Assembly: GCA_016987375.1 (NCBI GenBank)
Contig: PJRA01000005.1
Coordinates: 688,750 to 752,749 of the forward strand
DNA length: 64,000 bases
DNA from: Brachionus koreanus
Lineage: Eukaryota > Rotifera > Eurotatoria > Ploima > Brachionidae
Reading direction: 5' to 3'
In this document: piece by piece, positions 1 to 11,654 of the stretch
Numbering within the stretch: position 1 is the stretch's first letter
Layout of the letters: each line of letters starts with the position of its first letter
The notes under the pieces: generated by a model
Told to the model about the DNA's origin: nothing
The model's database searches: none
Seen by the model: only the letters and a program-made list of their open reading frames with translations
Made by a program: the position numbers and the translations under genes

Positions 1-21
1 AGAAATAAAAAAAATTAACAA

Positions 22-840
22 ATTTTACGTGGAGTGTTATTTTTTTTTCAAGAAAAAATAGTAAAAAAAACAGTTAAAAAATGTTAAAAACAGTAAAATT
101 ATAAAAATTGGATTTTTTACTTGTCTGTGAATAAATTTGGCACCCATTTCAAGTAGACCATCATCAAATCAATAGTCAATACTATATTAAATGTAAAAAT
201 TGTTGAATAATATCAAAAAAATATTTCAGTTTCAATTTTTTGGTCAAAATGAAAATTCTTTCCACTAGAAAGTTGGGTTGTTTTTTTGCAAAATAATTAA
301 ATTAAAATATTTCGAGAAAAAACAATAAATATTCAAAAATTAACGAAATTTAAATTTAAAATAAAGTTTTTAATTGCAACAAATCATTCATTTTCATTTT
401 AAATTTTTGTTTCTTTCAGAAAAAATCAAGTAAAAAGTTAAAAGCATTGTAATTTTAAGCAAAAAATTGAAACCGAATATGCTTTTGATTAAATTCTATA
501 ATTCTACATTTGATATTGTAAAGTCTATTTTTGAATTACAGTAAATTCTAACGCCAGCAAAATGTAAAAATTATACTGAGCTATAATCAAAACAAAATTA
601 AAGTAACTCAATTAGAGGCTGAGGAAAAAAATTAGATTTTCACCTATGAAGTAATTTAAATAGTCATAAAAAAAGAGGCAGGATGGTCTGACAAAGAAAA
701 TCCAAAATAAATAATAAAAAGATTAAATATAAAAGTGAAATAAATTAATTTAATAAAATTTCACTGTTTTTTACATTTTTTTACGTTTTTTTTCTTCAAA
801 AACACTTTACGTAATTTTTTACCTCGGTACCATGTGTCAA
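22..840. repeat. AT-rich inverted-repeat (foldback-like) region
   Basis: The segment at about 25-105 (ACGTGGAGTGTT, then A/T runs and AAAACAGT) returns in reverse complement at about 752-815 (ACGTAAAGTGTT, then AAAACAGTG). The two arms are imperfect and separated by roughly 650 bp of AT-rich sequence without an ORF. The right arm is followed by a GGTACC/TTGACACA stretch (about 829-840) that resembles the left edge of the foldback near 5391-5420, so both may belong to one MITE-like family. No target duplication was found. Confidence 0.4.
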
Positions 841-980
841 ATCAACGCTGTATTAAGTAATTATTTAAAATATAAATTTTTTTATTTAATAATTAATTTC
901 TTTAAAAAAAATTAACAATTACTTTAAAGTTACAAAGTCAGGACTTGTACTTTTTAATTTTTATCTAATAAAGTCAAAAT

Positions 981-1014
981 CTTGACTTTATTTAAGACTT
1001 GTGGCTTTTAAACA
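981..1014. mobile_element. hAT-like element terminus (fragment)
   Basis: The sequence GACTTGTGGC...AACAACTCTG resembles the right terminus of the hAT elements at 30091-30473 and 39798-40459. It abuts a reverse transcriptase fragment. No matching left end or target duplication was found, so this is a remnant. Confidence 0.35.
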
Positions 1015-2000
1015 ACTCTGCAGATGATACAATAATATTTGATGTAGTAACAAACAAATTAGAAACAAAATCATTACAAAAATATTCACGTACTACACGT
1101 GTCATGTCAGAAGGAATATAGCAAAAATTGGAAAATTTTTAGAAAAAACTGAATTTCGCTGATAAATAAGCTTCCATGAATAGAAAATAAATGGGAATTC
1201 ATTAAAAAGAATTTTCACTTAGCTATAGAATCTTGCTGTCCATTGAAAGAGAGAAAGCGAAGAAGTTTCAGCAAGCAGGATAGTTTGATTCTGAATTAGT
1301 GGCTTCAAGAAATTATAGGGACTTTTATTTTCATAATTACTTGAATTGTAAAAATGAGTTTTATCTAAATGAATTTAGGGAGGCTAGAAGAGATTTCAAA
1401 AAACTTAATCGCAAAAAGATGATATCTTTTTTAGAGTCAAAGTCATCAAAAGACTTTAAAAACTCAAAGAAATTTTGGAGCTTCTATAAATCATCAATTA
1501 AAACTAGAGGAGATGCTGATTTTAACAGCATTCCAGTAGAGCTAGTTTCAGCTGATACAAAGGCCAGTAACCCTGTTGATCAAGTGGATATCTTTAATAA
1601 CTGCTTTGCATCTATAGCGTCTTCCTTTTTGTCCGGGGAAGATGATTCGTCTAAATTCCTGGATTTATTGGAATACACTCAAAAATTTTAAAAAGTCTTC
1701 CGAACAAACAAATTAGAAACAAAATCATTACAAAAATATTTAAACAATATATCAGAATGGTCAAATTCATGGTTAATTAAATTAAATTTTACTAAATGTA
1801 AAGTAATGTATATTGGTAAGAAAAATAACGAATACAAAAATTATTTAAATGATAGTGATAAAAAATTGAATTGACCAGAAAAAACATAGAAAAAGAACCT
1901 GAACAACAACCTAAAATTCGAAGATAGGTATAAAGAAGCTTCTAAAAAAAGTAATAGAATGCTTGGTTTAAAGAAAACTTTAAAAAAAGAGTGAAACTGA
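1005..2000 (+). mobile_element. degraded non-LTR retrotransposon (reverse transcriptase fragments)
   Basis: Three pieces read as one LINE-type protein. First, 1012-1090 contains the polymerase motif ADDT followed by NKLETKSLQKY. Second, 1190-1691 reads as the linker between endonuclease and reverse transcriptase, with AIESCCPLKERKRR near its start and KFWSFYKS and NCFASIASSF further on. Third, 1700-1850 holds a post-catalytic segment, NISEWSNSWLIKLNFTKCKV. The stretch encoding NKLETKSLQKY occurs twice (about 1047-1085 and 1706-1744), which points to rearrangement. Frames are interrupted. The order matches CR1/L2/Jockey-like elements, but the clade cannot be set from these pieces. The 2000-2680 interval beyond it is plain AT-rich sequence with no supported feature. 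Confidence 0.7.
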
Positions 2001-2681
2001 CATGTGTAAGAGACTTTTAATTTGTTATTTGTAGATCAAACCTTGAATATGCTATTTTTTTGTTCATATTTTTTAAAAGATATAAAAAATATTAGAAGAT
2101 ATTCAACATAGATTGACAAAAAACTTATACTAATAAAAATCAATTTATTTTTGTTGTCTTCTTTTTGAAATAATTATGAATATTTAAATTTTAAAAATAA
2201 AAAATAAAATTTTAAACTTATATTGTTATAAAATAAAGTTTTTATGATAGATTTTAGTAAAAACCATTTTTAATGTTTAATTTTCAAGTATTAATTTGGT
2301 TCCAAATCTGTTTGAATAGGTCTAACGAGCCTCAGGGTATTATAAGGTTAAAAAGATTAAAGCAATTGGCCTATAAATATTTGCATTAATTAATAAAAAA
2401 TTTGAATTTAAATTTTTAAATTTACAAAAAAATCATTAATTTTTATTTTAATTATTATAAAAATTTCAATTTGAAATATGAAAAATTGGGATAAATGAAA
2501 TGTAAATCAATAATAATAATAGTAATGGATATTTTTAAAATTTTATCTAAATAATAAAATAATTTTAATTGAAAATTTTGAAAAAATTGTACATTTAAAA
2601 TATTCTTCAATTTATGATGCAAACTAGAAATTATTGTGAGTTTGTAAAATTCAAAAATGTTTTTTTCCCAATTAAGTGAAA

Positions 2682-4055
2682 TCAATTCTTCCTATTTATT
2701 ACTTCTTTTCTCAATGTTTCGGCCAGAGCTTTTCTAGCCTCGATTTTCTTGCGTTCTTCATCAGAATTATAATCAGATTGTTTGATTTGGATTGAATCGT
2801 CCCCAGACAGGACACTACGCGCAGCTCTAGACGACATTGGCCTATCACCTGTTCTCCTCGACTCTTTTACAAAATCATCAATTTGTTTTTGTCTTTCTAC
2901 ACGCTTTTTTTCGGCCAAAATGTCTCTTTGTCTTCTCATAAATTCGGCCCTTCGCTCAATTTCACTTTGACTTAAATTTCCACCCGATTTCTAAATTATC
3001 TAAATTATCACATCTTCTAACTAGCTTAAATTAAACCGGTTTACCTCCAATACTGTCTGAGCTATGTCATGCACAAGTTTAGATTTATCTTCATTATTTT
3101 TATCACCAATATTCATGTGCTTGAATTGGTCTTCGACTCGGCTCTTTCTGGCTGAGACCGGACGATCAATGGTCGGATTTTTCAAGTTCTCTTTCAGAAT
3201 TTTCCTATTCAAGTATTCCTGTTGATCGAGCTCGTCGCTCAGCACCTCAACCAACTCTTTTTGCTTGACCAACTTTTTGGCTGTTTCATAATCTTGTTGC
3301 TGCCTGTCATTCTTAGAACTTGTGCCTTTTCCTCGACTCTTCATTAGATTATCATATTCGTCAGCTGATTTTTTGATCACCAATTGCATAATCTCATCAT
3401 CATCATTTTTTACCTCACCATTACCTGACTTAATTATGCCCAATTGATACTGCAACAATACCAATGCTTGCAGTTCTAGCTCGATATTTTTGCGCACCAT
3501 CAAAGACTTGAACATTCTAAAATTTTCTGCTGACCAAATTTGCTCGAATAATTCCTTTAAAGAGTAAAATTAAAAATTAAAAATTGCTTTTTTTTATTTG
3601 AAAATTGAAAAAAATAAAATTTTTATTTTAATAGTTAGTACCAGGTAGGCTGAATTTTCATTCAAAGAATTGGTGCGTCTAGAAGCTCGGAGGAATTGGT
3701 TGTATGAAACACCAATGTCATGCAAAAAAGTGCTGATCAAAGTGTCGACAAGATCTTTGTATTTCAAGTGCACATCTATATATTCTGTAGGTACTTTTTC
3801 CAAATTTTCATCACCATCGTCATCCATCAATGCTCCGCCAGACCAAGTGTCATTTGGACTAAATACTTAAGATATATTTTAGAAAAAATTTTTTTTCAAA
3901 TTTTTATTTATTTTACTTGAACAATTTGTTTCGAGAAAATGTTGAATGGGTATAGACCATATTTGACTGGACAAAAAGCCGAGAATGGTGTCAAAGAGCC
4001 ATTCGTCGTCTTCATCACTGCTATCTTGAATTTTACCTTTGGATTTTGTATTCAT
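2682..4055 (-). CDS. CFAP36: cilia- and flagella-associated protein 36 (BART-like domain)
   Basis: CFAP36 (CCDC104) is a ciliary protein whose N-terminal BART-like domain binds ARL3-type small GTPases. Four exons on the minus strand join in frame: 3917-4055, 3642-3865, 3045-3554 and 2682-2990, giving 393 aa (human 342). The N-terminus has the family's acidic start, then a Trp-containing helix (FLSSQIWSIPIQHFLE) and a KYKDLVDTLISTFLHDIG stretch. Exon 3 opens with ELFEQIWSAENFRMFKS followed by VRKNIELELQAL, the hallmark segment of the family. The C-terminus is a charged coiled coil (MRRQRDILAEKKRVERQ) ending in LRKEVINRKN, close to the vertebrate end LKEEVINK. Introns have GT..AG borders and are about 50-90 nt. 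An X-box-like motif lies about 90 bp upstream of the start codon. The start ATG at 4053-4055 is the first in frame before the conserved region. Confidence 0.9.
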
Positions 4056-4146
4056 TTTAAATTCTAATTAAGTAAATTGAATTTGTTTAAAAATTAAAGT
4101 TAGCTATTATATAATTATGATGAAATTATTTAACATAAATGACGGT

Positions 4147-4160
4147 CGAGCCTTGGCAAC
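4147..4160 (+). promoter_or_regulatory. X-box-like RFX site upstream of CFAP36
   Basis: CGAGCCTTGGCAAC lies 92 bp upstream of the CFAP36 start codon. It has a full GGCAAC half-site and a partial GCC half-site, matching about 11 of 14 positions of the X-box consensus GTHNYYATRRNAAC. RFX factors use such sites close to ciliary genes. The same kind of motif stands upstream of IFT122 in this window. It is the weaker of the two. Confidence 0.45.
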
Positions 4161-4959
4161 ATAGCCTAGTAAATGATTGTGTAAGACATTTTTTATTTTA
4201 ACTATTTAGATTATTGATTTAAATTATGTAATTCTTGTTTATGGATATTTTATGTAATTGAACCTTATGATTTGATGAAAATAATTTTTTTAATGAATCA
4301 ATTTTAATTATTTCCGTTTTTTTTTTGTCTCAAATGAATTTTCTTATTTTTGCATTGAAAAATTCAAGTTCCAAGCTGGAAATTTTATTGTAAAATTTTT
4401 TTAAAAATTATTCAAAAAATAAATATTTTTTTGTTTTTTAAATTAAATGAAAATAAATTTATATTGGCTTCAGTTTTTTCACACACTTAAATCAAAAAAA
4501 GATTAATTAAAATTTATTAAAATGATAAGCATTTTAAAAAAATTTCGCATCTAAGTGCAACTTTTATATCTAAAATAAAACTTTTTTTTATTATAGGAAA
4601 TCAATAAACAATTTAAATCATTTTGGTGTTTGACTTTTTTTCTCAACAGAGTAGGTATGTTGTTGCACTTGTAATATTTTTTTAATTGTTTTTCATTTTA
4701 ATAAATTTTAATTTATCTAAAAAGTATTTATTTTTGTTCGATTTTTATTTGAATTTCACAATACCCAACACAACGTGCCATAAATATTCCAAAATTTTTT
4801 CTAAATTCTATTTCTTATCTTTGAAGTTTTATGCAATTAATTTAAATTATCTAAAATTTAAAGAATTTTGAAAAAAATTAGTAATTTATAAATTAAATAA
4901 AATGGAATTAAAAATATAGAAAAAAAAGTTAAAATTTAAATATAAAGAAAATTTTTCCT

Positions 4960-5140
4960 CTGTGTGTATCAAGACGGTCAAGACCAAGTTATGGTGGTCC
5001 ACTGGCCGTCACAGACGTTACCCGATACTAATATAAACCACTACCTCCTTTGTTTATCTTCAGATTTAATTTATATGTAATAAATTTCATTTTAATTATT
5101 ACTTGGTTACATCCCCAATTAAGCTCCAATTACCGAGACT
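4960..5140 (+). repeat. possible solo LTR or LTR fragment
   Basis: This GC-richer patch has CACTGGCCGTCACAGACG, then a TATAAACC box and an AATAAA signal, ending near ATTACTTGGTTACATCCCC. The order TATA-like box, AATAAA, then a primer-site-like end resembles the 3' part of an LTR. No partner LTR or coding sequence is visible, so the call is weak. Confidence 0.25.
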
Positions 5141-5402
5141 TAACTAATGTAATTGAAACATCAGTCCATTTTTTTACTAGGTTTATCTGGCATTGTGAAT
5201 TTTGGAAACATTGATACATTTGGAAGAAGCAATTTCAATCCTTTTTCAAAAGTCTAAAATAAATAAAAATAAAGCCTCTTTACCAGGTAACATTATAGAA
5301 ATTTTCAAATTCGTACTTATGAATGATTTTGTTGTGGACTGGCACAAGTTATTAGTAGTTTGATGGACAATCATCCATCTACTGTAGTGATTTGACACAA
5401 GG

Positions 5403-5711
5403 ATCCATGGTAATTTTACGATTTTTTACTTTACAAAATGGTTAGAAATTAAATTTAAAAAAAATTTTTCTTGCTAGACAAAATTGTATTTTTTAACAAA
5501 ATTTTGTGAAAAACAGCAGAATTTTTTTGGCATTTTTTGAGTTTACATAATTTAACGTAAAAATTGGTAATTTTCCTTGTTTAAACGTAATTTTACTTAA
5601 AATTAATATTTAATCTCCTATTTTTCTTGTTTTAAGTAAAAAATAGTAAAATTACAAATTTTTACGTTAATTTACGCAATTCAACGTAAATTTGCGTAAA
5701 ATTATCATGGG
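5403..5711. repeat. foldback repeat with CATGRTAATTTTACG ends
   Basis: CCATGGTAATTTTACG at the left edge is mirrored by CGTAAAATTATCATGG at the right edge. Inside, ACGTAAAAATTGGTAATTTT and AGTAAAATTACAAATTTTTACG form a second inverted pair. No ORF is present. It may be related to the repeat at 22-840, which shares TTGACACA and TTACG-rich stretches. Confidence 0.5.
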
Positions 5712-5944
5712 CATTTTTTACAAAATACCTGATCCTGAAGTCATTTGGTAACTATTTTAAAAAACAATTAGTTGAAAGTGAATGGATCAATTGGCAAATA
5801 TATGGAACTAATTTTTATATGCTTTAATGACTAAATCTTTATACGTTACTTAATTTCTTTTGGTTTATGCACTATTAAATTTATCGTTATACTATAATTT
5901 TTTTATGCATCAAATACATTTTTCCTAAACACTACAAAAATTAC

Positions 5945-6235
5945 AGCACAGAAAGGAAAAACTGTATAATTTTTTTCTAGTTGAGCAAAAATGGTTCTGT
6001 AAACATTACAATTTTGTACAAATTTGTACAATTGAATTCTAAGCTTTGCAGAAACTTAGCAATTTAGTGCAAAATTTATCTAATGTTTTTTTTAATGGTG
6101 TGCATTTTACAGAAAAATGAAGAGTTTTTGTTCAATTTATAATTCGTTTGTACAAATTTGTACAACTTTGTACTGTTTACAGAACCATTTTTACTCAACT
6201 AGTAAAAAAAATATACAGTTTTTCCTTTTTGTACT
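5945..6235. repeat. long inverted repeat (MITE-like foldback)
   Basis: The left arm (AGCACAGAAAGGAAAAACTG... to TTTGTACAAATTTGTACAA, about 5945-6033) is mirrored by the right arm (TTGTACAAATTTGTACAA... to CAGTTTTTCCTTTTTGTACT, about 6150-6235). Arms of about 80-90 bp match closely and include CTAGTTGAG and ATGGTTCTGTAAAC blocks. It encodes nothing. A short hairpin at 31453-31505 has nearly the same terminus (AAGGAAAAACGATATAATTT). The remaining stretch to 7320 is AT-rich with no supported feature. Confidence 0.7.
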
Positions 6236-7320
6236 AAGATTTCGCATTGCCCACTTTTGCTTTTTAATTGTTCCTTTTTAATACTTGGTAATTAATTAGA
6301 TGTGCTAGTATATGCTGCAATACAATACAAGTTTGAGAACATCTATCAGTAAAATTTTTTTTCAATAATAAGATTCTTCATTACGTAAGCTAACAGCAAT
6401 AACGTGATCACACTTGTAATTCTTTAACAAATCTTTACAGCTTCAAGTACTTTCAAATGTCACGATTTATTTCAAAAGCATAAATTTGGTGAACATATGT
6501 TATGAATTCATCAAAACATTCATAAATCATCAAAATCTGATACGTAATTTTTTACTTCATTTATCAAGTCTTTGCCAGTTGCACGCATTCGTCCAATCTT
6601 TGTATTTAAGACTGGTTTTTAAATCAATCTCTTCATAATTTCAATTTATTTTTCTAACTAATGGTTTTATTTAAGTAATTGATTGATAATCTTGGAAAAT
6701 GGTTCCATTGAACATTTTTCGACCATTTCAAGATGATTTTATTTTAATTAAATTTTTTTTCTTTTTATAATCAAGTAAAATTGTTTCAATTTATTCAATT
6801 TGTTACAAACAAATAAAAAATGAATCTATTTTAATTATTTTTGACAATATTAATTAATTATGTTATTGTTATTTAAAAATAACCCTATTTTCAGTATTTT
6901 TGTTTTAATCAATTTATTTTTTGGTTCGAATAAATATTCTATTAGAGTAAAAATTCAAATTTTATTAAATTAAATTATTTATTTTCAACCCTAAAATTTT
7001 TTATTTACATTATTAGAAATATTAAAACACTAATATTTTCAGCCACATTGTCACATATTTAACATGACTGAAAATTTTTCAAAAGTTTCTAGAAATAATT
7101 TTGAATTTTTCAGATGATTAAAGACAAATTATAGACCGTTTCTAAGCAATATTCATGACCCCATTAAAAAAAAAAACAGAATAAATCTAATGTAATCTAA
7201 ATTAAGATTTGCTTTGTAAATTTTCTTTTTAGTAGAATTAGTATTGAAGTTTCTAAAAAAATAATTTAAATTTTGGATATAAATTTATTTAAATTTTTGA
7301 ATTGTAGATTGATATCTAAA

Positions 7321-8064
7321 ATGAGTGAATATCAGGTGATTACACAGAGCTATGTGAATTTGACCACAGTCTCGGAAGGAAGAGAATTTGGAGTGGAAAA
7401 AAAATATCCCAAAGACATAAAAATTGTCGACTTAAAGAACAAACTTGAAATGATGACCGGTTTCGTTGCCTCTGGAATGTCTTTGCGTCTTTTGAACAAA
7501 GACAAACAGTTTGTGTGCGAAATGAATGAGGACGATCGTATGTTGGGCTATTATCCATGCGAAGATGGCTATTTTGTTGAAGTAAAAGGAACGACTACAG
7601 TCATGGGAGTTCCAATCGGAGAAATTGATCCATCAGTCAAAAAATTTGAACTAACCGATGAGGAATATGCTAAAAAGCGAGGAACAGTCAAAGAATTTAA
7701 GCAAAAAATGAAACTTGGTCAATACTCGGACCAGTATTCGGAAATCTTGGCTGAGAAAGAAAAACAAGCTAAAGAAAAACTTGAAAATGAAAAGAAACTA
7801 ATGGATGCTCTAGCAGTTGGATCTAGATGCAAAGTTACAGTGGCCGGACATCCCACAAGGCTTGGCACTGTGATGTATACTGGTGAATTAAGCGGTAAGC
7901 CTGGTTATTTTGTTGGTGTTAAATATGATGAGCCTTTGGGCAAAAATGACGGTTCTGTGAATGGTAAAAAATATTTTGAGTGTGCGCCAAACTATGGCGG
8001 GTTTGTTAAACCCGAAAATGTGGAAGTTGGAGATTTTCCAGAAGAAGATTTAGATGAGTTGTAA
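7321..8064 (+). CDS. TBCB: tubulin-folding cofactor B
   Basis: TBCB is a cytosolic tubulin chaperone that works with TBCE on alpha-tubulin folding and heterodimer turnover. The protein is 247 aa (human 244), in one exon. Residues about 5-90 form the ubiquitin-like domain (KIVDLKNKLEMMTG, LLNKDKQF, LGYYPCEDGYFVEV). Residues about 130-180 are a charged coiled coil. Residues about 185-240 are a CAP-Gly domain with VGSRCKV, RLGTVMYTG, KPGYFVGVKYDEPLGKNDG and NYGGFVKPENV. The acidic C-terminus ends in DEL, in the place of the microtubule-end-binding tail of the family. I chose the ATG at 7321; the upstream frame to 7273 lacks an ATG, and a TTGTAG|ATTGATATC acceptor-like site just before suggests a 5' UTR intron or trans-splice site. 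Confidence 0.95.
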   Translation: MSEYQVITQSYVNLTTVSEGREFGVEKKYPKDIKIVDLKNKLEMMTGFVASGMSLRLLNKDKQFVCEMNEDDRMLGYYPCEDGYFVEVKGTTTVMGVPIGEIDPSVKKFELTDEEYAKKRGTVKEFKQKMKLGQYSDQYSEILAEKEKQAKEKLENEKKLMDALAVGSRCKVTVAGHPTRLGTVMYTGELSGKPGYFVGVKYDEPLGKNDGSVNGKKYFECAPNYGGFVKPENVEVGDFPEEDLDEL

Positions 8065-8333
8065 TTTTTTTTTATTTTTTTTTTTAGTCTCGTTTAAAAT
8101 CGATCAAATTTTTTTAAAATAAAATTTATAACCGAAATGGTATTGAAAAAAATTTTTATGATTCTAAAATCTAAAAAAAAAAATGAATAGATTTCAAATG
8201 AAATTTTAATTTTTTTTCAAAATTACACAAAAATGTGAAAAAAAATATGGTTGTTGAGAAATCCCAGAACTAGATCCCAAAATAAATACTAAATAGAAAT
8301 TAATGTTTATTGATGAATGATTATAAAAAGTAA

Positions 8334-8842
8334 AGCATAATAAATTGGACTCCAAATGCCGACCTGAGGAATTGTTTGGCGACATTTCATGAATGTTTAA
8401 GAAGATACGATACGCTCGCCATAGACGAACATTATATCAAAGACATGGAAGTACGTGTCGAACCGAATGTTAGCGTAAGAAACGCGGCCCGTAATTCGCT
8501 TGAGGAATGGGTCTGCGAGAATGGTGGAAGAGAGCGCGGCGGGCTCTTGAGATGTCGTTTAATAGAACGACCCCCCGCGCCCCTTCATGTTCATGGTCAA
8601 CATCCAGGAGAACGAATGGTTAATGGACATGATACGCCGGACCCCTTTTGATGGGCAGTTGATGGTCTGTGGTTCGGAGAACTATATTCGTTGCTGGATC
8701 CCGGTTCCATCATCCGCTCCGGGTCCACAACCCATTATCGTTCCACAACGAACTCCTACACAACCCACACCAGATCCGACACCCCATGTAGCATCCCAAC
8801 CACAGCCACCAGCTTCGACGGTGACTCATGTAACACCCGACT
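8334..8842 (+). CDS. unidentified GC-rich coding island, apparently frameshifted
   Basis: This 0.5 kb block is far more GC-rich than its surroundings and has protein-like frames. One frame (8334-8651) reads a charged segment with YDTLAIDEHYIKDMEVRVEP and ARNSLEEWVCENGGRERGG. A second frame (from about 8581 to the stop at 8840-8842) reads MVNIQENEWLMDMIRR, LMVCGSENYIRCWIPV, then a Pro/Thr/Gln-rich tail. The frames meet around a C-run at 8571-8576, so a frameshift, sequencing error or missed splice probably joins them. No in-frame ATG opens the first frame. An AATAAA lies shortly after the stop. I do not recognise the family; capture from a virus or transposon is possible but unproven. Confidence 0.35.
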
Positions 8843-9424
8843 GAGCCGACCCCTGAGTATTTAAAGCTTTTATTTTTTTATTTTAAAAATAATAAAACTG
8901 TTAGAAGAGAAAGATCTTTTATTTTCTCTCCCTCTCTCTCTTTTATTTAATAGTATTTAACATTATTTTAATTTGCATCATCAAACACACGCTTTGAACA
9001 TCAGTTAAATAGAACGATGTATTATTGACGATGATGAAGATAATTCAGACACAGAAATGGCTTATTTTTTGTAAAATATTAAAACATTGTACAGTTATAA
9101 TTTCTTTTTTTTTATATTTTTTTTTAAATTATTTTTCGAAAGTACCGAAATTTTCTTCTAAAAGCCCAGTCAAAAAATAAACTTTTTTCTATTTGAAAAA
9201 AATTAGATGAAATATCATGATTAATGATTATATTCATTTTATTAGTCCAAGCAAAAATAGTTCTAAAAAATTAAAAATGTCTTATACTTTTAAGAAAATT
9301 AAGTTGGCATTGAACAAAAAATCTTAAATTTTGAACATGTAAAAATGTGATAGTATTTTATTATGCCGCCTATGAGTTATTTTAAATTTTTTAATTTAGA
9401 AAAAAAAATTTTCTTCAAAATGAT

Positions 9425-9655
9425 GGATTAAATTTTCAAAAGCAAAATATTTCTAAAAAATTTAATATGCATTTTATTTTTGAAATTTTTATCTAATTTT
9501 TGTATATTAAATTAGTTTTTTTCAACTAATAAAATTCACAGCAAATAAAAATCTTGAATTGGAAAAAATCAATTTAATTTAGAAAAATTAGATAAAATTT
9601 CAAATAAAATGTAAGTTGAACCTTTTGAAAATATTTTACTTTCTAAAAAAGTGAT
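9425..9655. repeat. imperfect foldback repeat
   Basis: The stretch at about 9435-9515 (TGCATTTTATTTTTGAAATT, TTTATCTAATTTTTG) returns inverted at about 9560-9650 (AAAATTAGATAAAATTTCAA, ATAAAATGTAAG). It is AT-rich and non-coding. The rest of 8843-9937 shows only a CT-rich tract (about 8915-8945) and low-complexity sequence. Confidence 0.45.
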
Positions 9656-9937
9656 GCTCAGTGTTTTAGTAGAACCCGGAAAAAATTACCATAAATTTAA
9701 AACAAGCTTATATTGCAAATTTTAAATGAATTTGAAATTGAGCTTTTTTTCAAAAAATTTAATTCAAGTAAAAATTTTTATAAATATTTTATTCTCAATA
9801 AAAAAATCTTATTCTCTATTTTTTACATATTTTTAAGACAATTTTTTGTCTCTACAAATTTGAAATTTTTGATCAGATTTTTAATTTTGAAAATTTTAAT
9901 TTCTTAAAATATTAAGCTCGTGCTTTTAATTTCTCCG

Positions 9938-10779
9938 ATGCAAGCAAACGAAGCAAGAAGATTTCATCCATACGCTCAGAACCGGATCAACCCGAGTTCT
10001 GGCACGTCCATGGGACGAATTGTGCACCAACAGTCGTTTGTATCACGACCTGTTTCTATTAATCCTCAAAATTATGAGCATGATTTCTATTTAAATTCAG
10101 TTAAAATCAATCAAAGTAATCATTAAATATATTACAGTTGGGTTAATTAGTTTAAATTTTGGTTTAAAGAGGTTGTTTATCCAACTTTAATGAAGTCAAA
10201 TCAAGAGCGCAAGACAGCCCTAAAAGATAGGACTAATACTTTTAATAATCAAACTAAATCAAATGCTCGTAAAAATGACACAGACCAAAATGACCCTAAC
10301 AGTTTAAAAGTTTGGTCTGTCACAACCAAGTCTTTGCAAGTTTTTGCCAAAAGATTTGATGTAATTGAAAAAAATTTCTCAAACAAAAAAATTAGTGAAA
10401 GTAACTTGCCTGGTTCTTATATTTTCGAAATAATAGGTATTTAATTAAAAATTTGTTATTGAAAATTTATTTTTAAAAAAAACATTCCAAAGGTCAATTG
10501 GACAGTACAGTAAGCAAAGACGAGAGAAAAGGAGCTAAAGAATTTTCTCTCAAAGACACACAAGGAAGAATACACTGTGTTTTTTATGAAATAGACCGCG
10601 AGCTAGACAAACTTGTCAGAGATAGTTGGATTCGATGTGTCGGGAAATACAATCTAAAAAATGGTCTTTTTCATTGTTTGTCTGTGCGTTTGGTAATAAA
10701 TGAAAATGAATTATTAGGCTTTGGCTTTCAAGTTAATCAAACAAATGCATATGTAAAGAACAAGTTTTTTTTAGCATAG
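9938..10779 (+). CDS. SPATA22: spermatogenesis-associated protein 22 homologue (MEIOB partner)
   Basis: SPATA22 pairs with MEIOB on RPA-coated single-stranded DNA during meiotic recombination; its C-terminal OB-like domain is RPA2-like. Three exons join in frame: 9938-10115, 10170-10436 and 10493-10779, with introns of 54 and 56 nt, giving 243 aa (human 363). The diagnostic part is the last exon: GQLDSTVS, then HCVFYEIDRELDKLVRD and WIRCVGKYNLKNGLFHCLSV. In vertebrate SPATA22 the matching run is CVFYEIDREL followed by RCVGNYDQKKNIFKCVSVR. The N-terminal half is polar and poorly conserved. The shorter length comes from the N-terminal region. ATG at 9938 is the first methionine in the frame; an upstream exon cannot be excluded. 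Its presence implies functional meiosis. Confidence 0.85.
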
Positions 10780-11159
10780 AAATTTTTCATATTCTTGTAA
10801 AGTTGCGCTTTAAATGATAAAAGTTTTTTTTTAGTTGTTCAAGTTACCTTACTAACTTATTTGTTTTTCTACCGTTTAATTTAATTTATAAATATTAAGT
10901 TATGGCTAAAAATAATAATAAAATAATTAATTTATTATTAAAATATTCAAATTAATAATAATAATATCGAATTTCATTTTTAATTTTAATTTTATGGTAT
11001 CCTAAATTTTTTTCGTCCAATTTTGATAAATTTATATTTTATATTGGTCAAACCCAATTCAGAGATGATTGAGCTCATTCATTAATAACATAAAAATATA
11101 GATTGTAAAAAAAAGAAGATTAAAATTAAAATATTAAGTTGGTGAAATTTAAATCAAAG

Positions 11160-11545
11160 TTACAAAAAATAGGACAAAATTTTGTAAAAATTAAATTTAA
11201 ATTATTGCTTATTCTACGCTTAAAAAATGCAAGATTAAACTGAAGATCATCTAGGAGGAATTGATTGCTAAAATTTGAATAATCATTGAATTTTCTTTTC
11301 GATGGAACAATATATCCATTAACATTTCTTAGAGCATATTGAGTTTAAATTGAACAGTTTCTGATTTGACTTTCTCTTAGACCATTAGGCAAGTTCTTTA
11401 GATTCAAAATTTTATGAACAATAAATGGAAAAATACTTATCAAACGTTTACTTTTAATTGAGTTCATTTTTGAAATTATCTCATGCAGGCCAGGTTCACA
11501 GCTTTGATTCGATCTAAAGCCATGCTGATTATTCGAGAACAAACT
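11160..11545 (-). mobile_element. reverse transcriptase fragment
   Basis: The minus strand encodes NNQHGFRSNQSCEPGLHEII at 11460-11540, the well-known QHGFR block of non-LTR reverse transcriptases. Downstream reading degrades quickly. It is isolated from the other RT pieces, and no terminus is visible. Confidence 0.55.
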
Positions 11546-11654
11546 GTAATAATACCAAACTAATCTACGATTCCAGCGAGTTTATATGTAAAAAAACTCT
11601 ATACCATTATTTTTCATTAAAATATTTCAATGATAATTTTCTATGTTAATTTTT

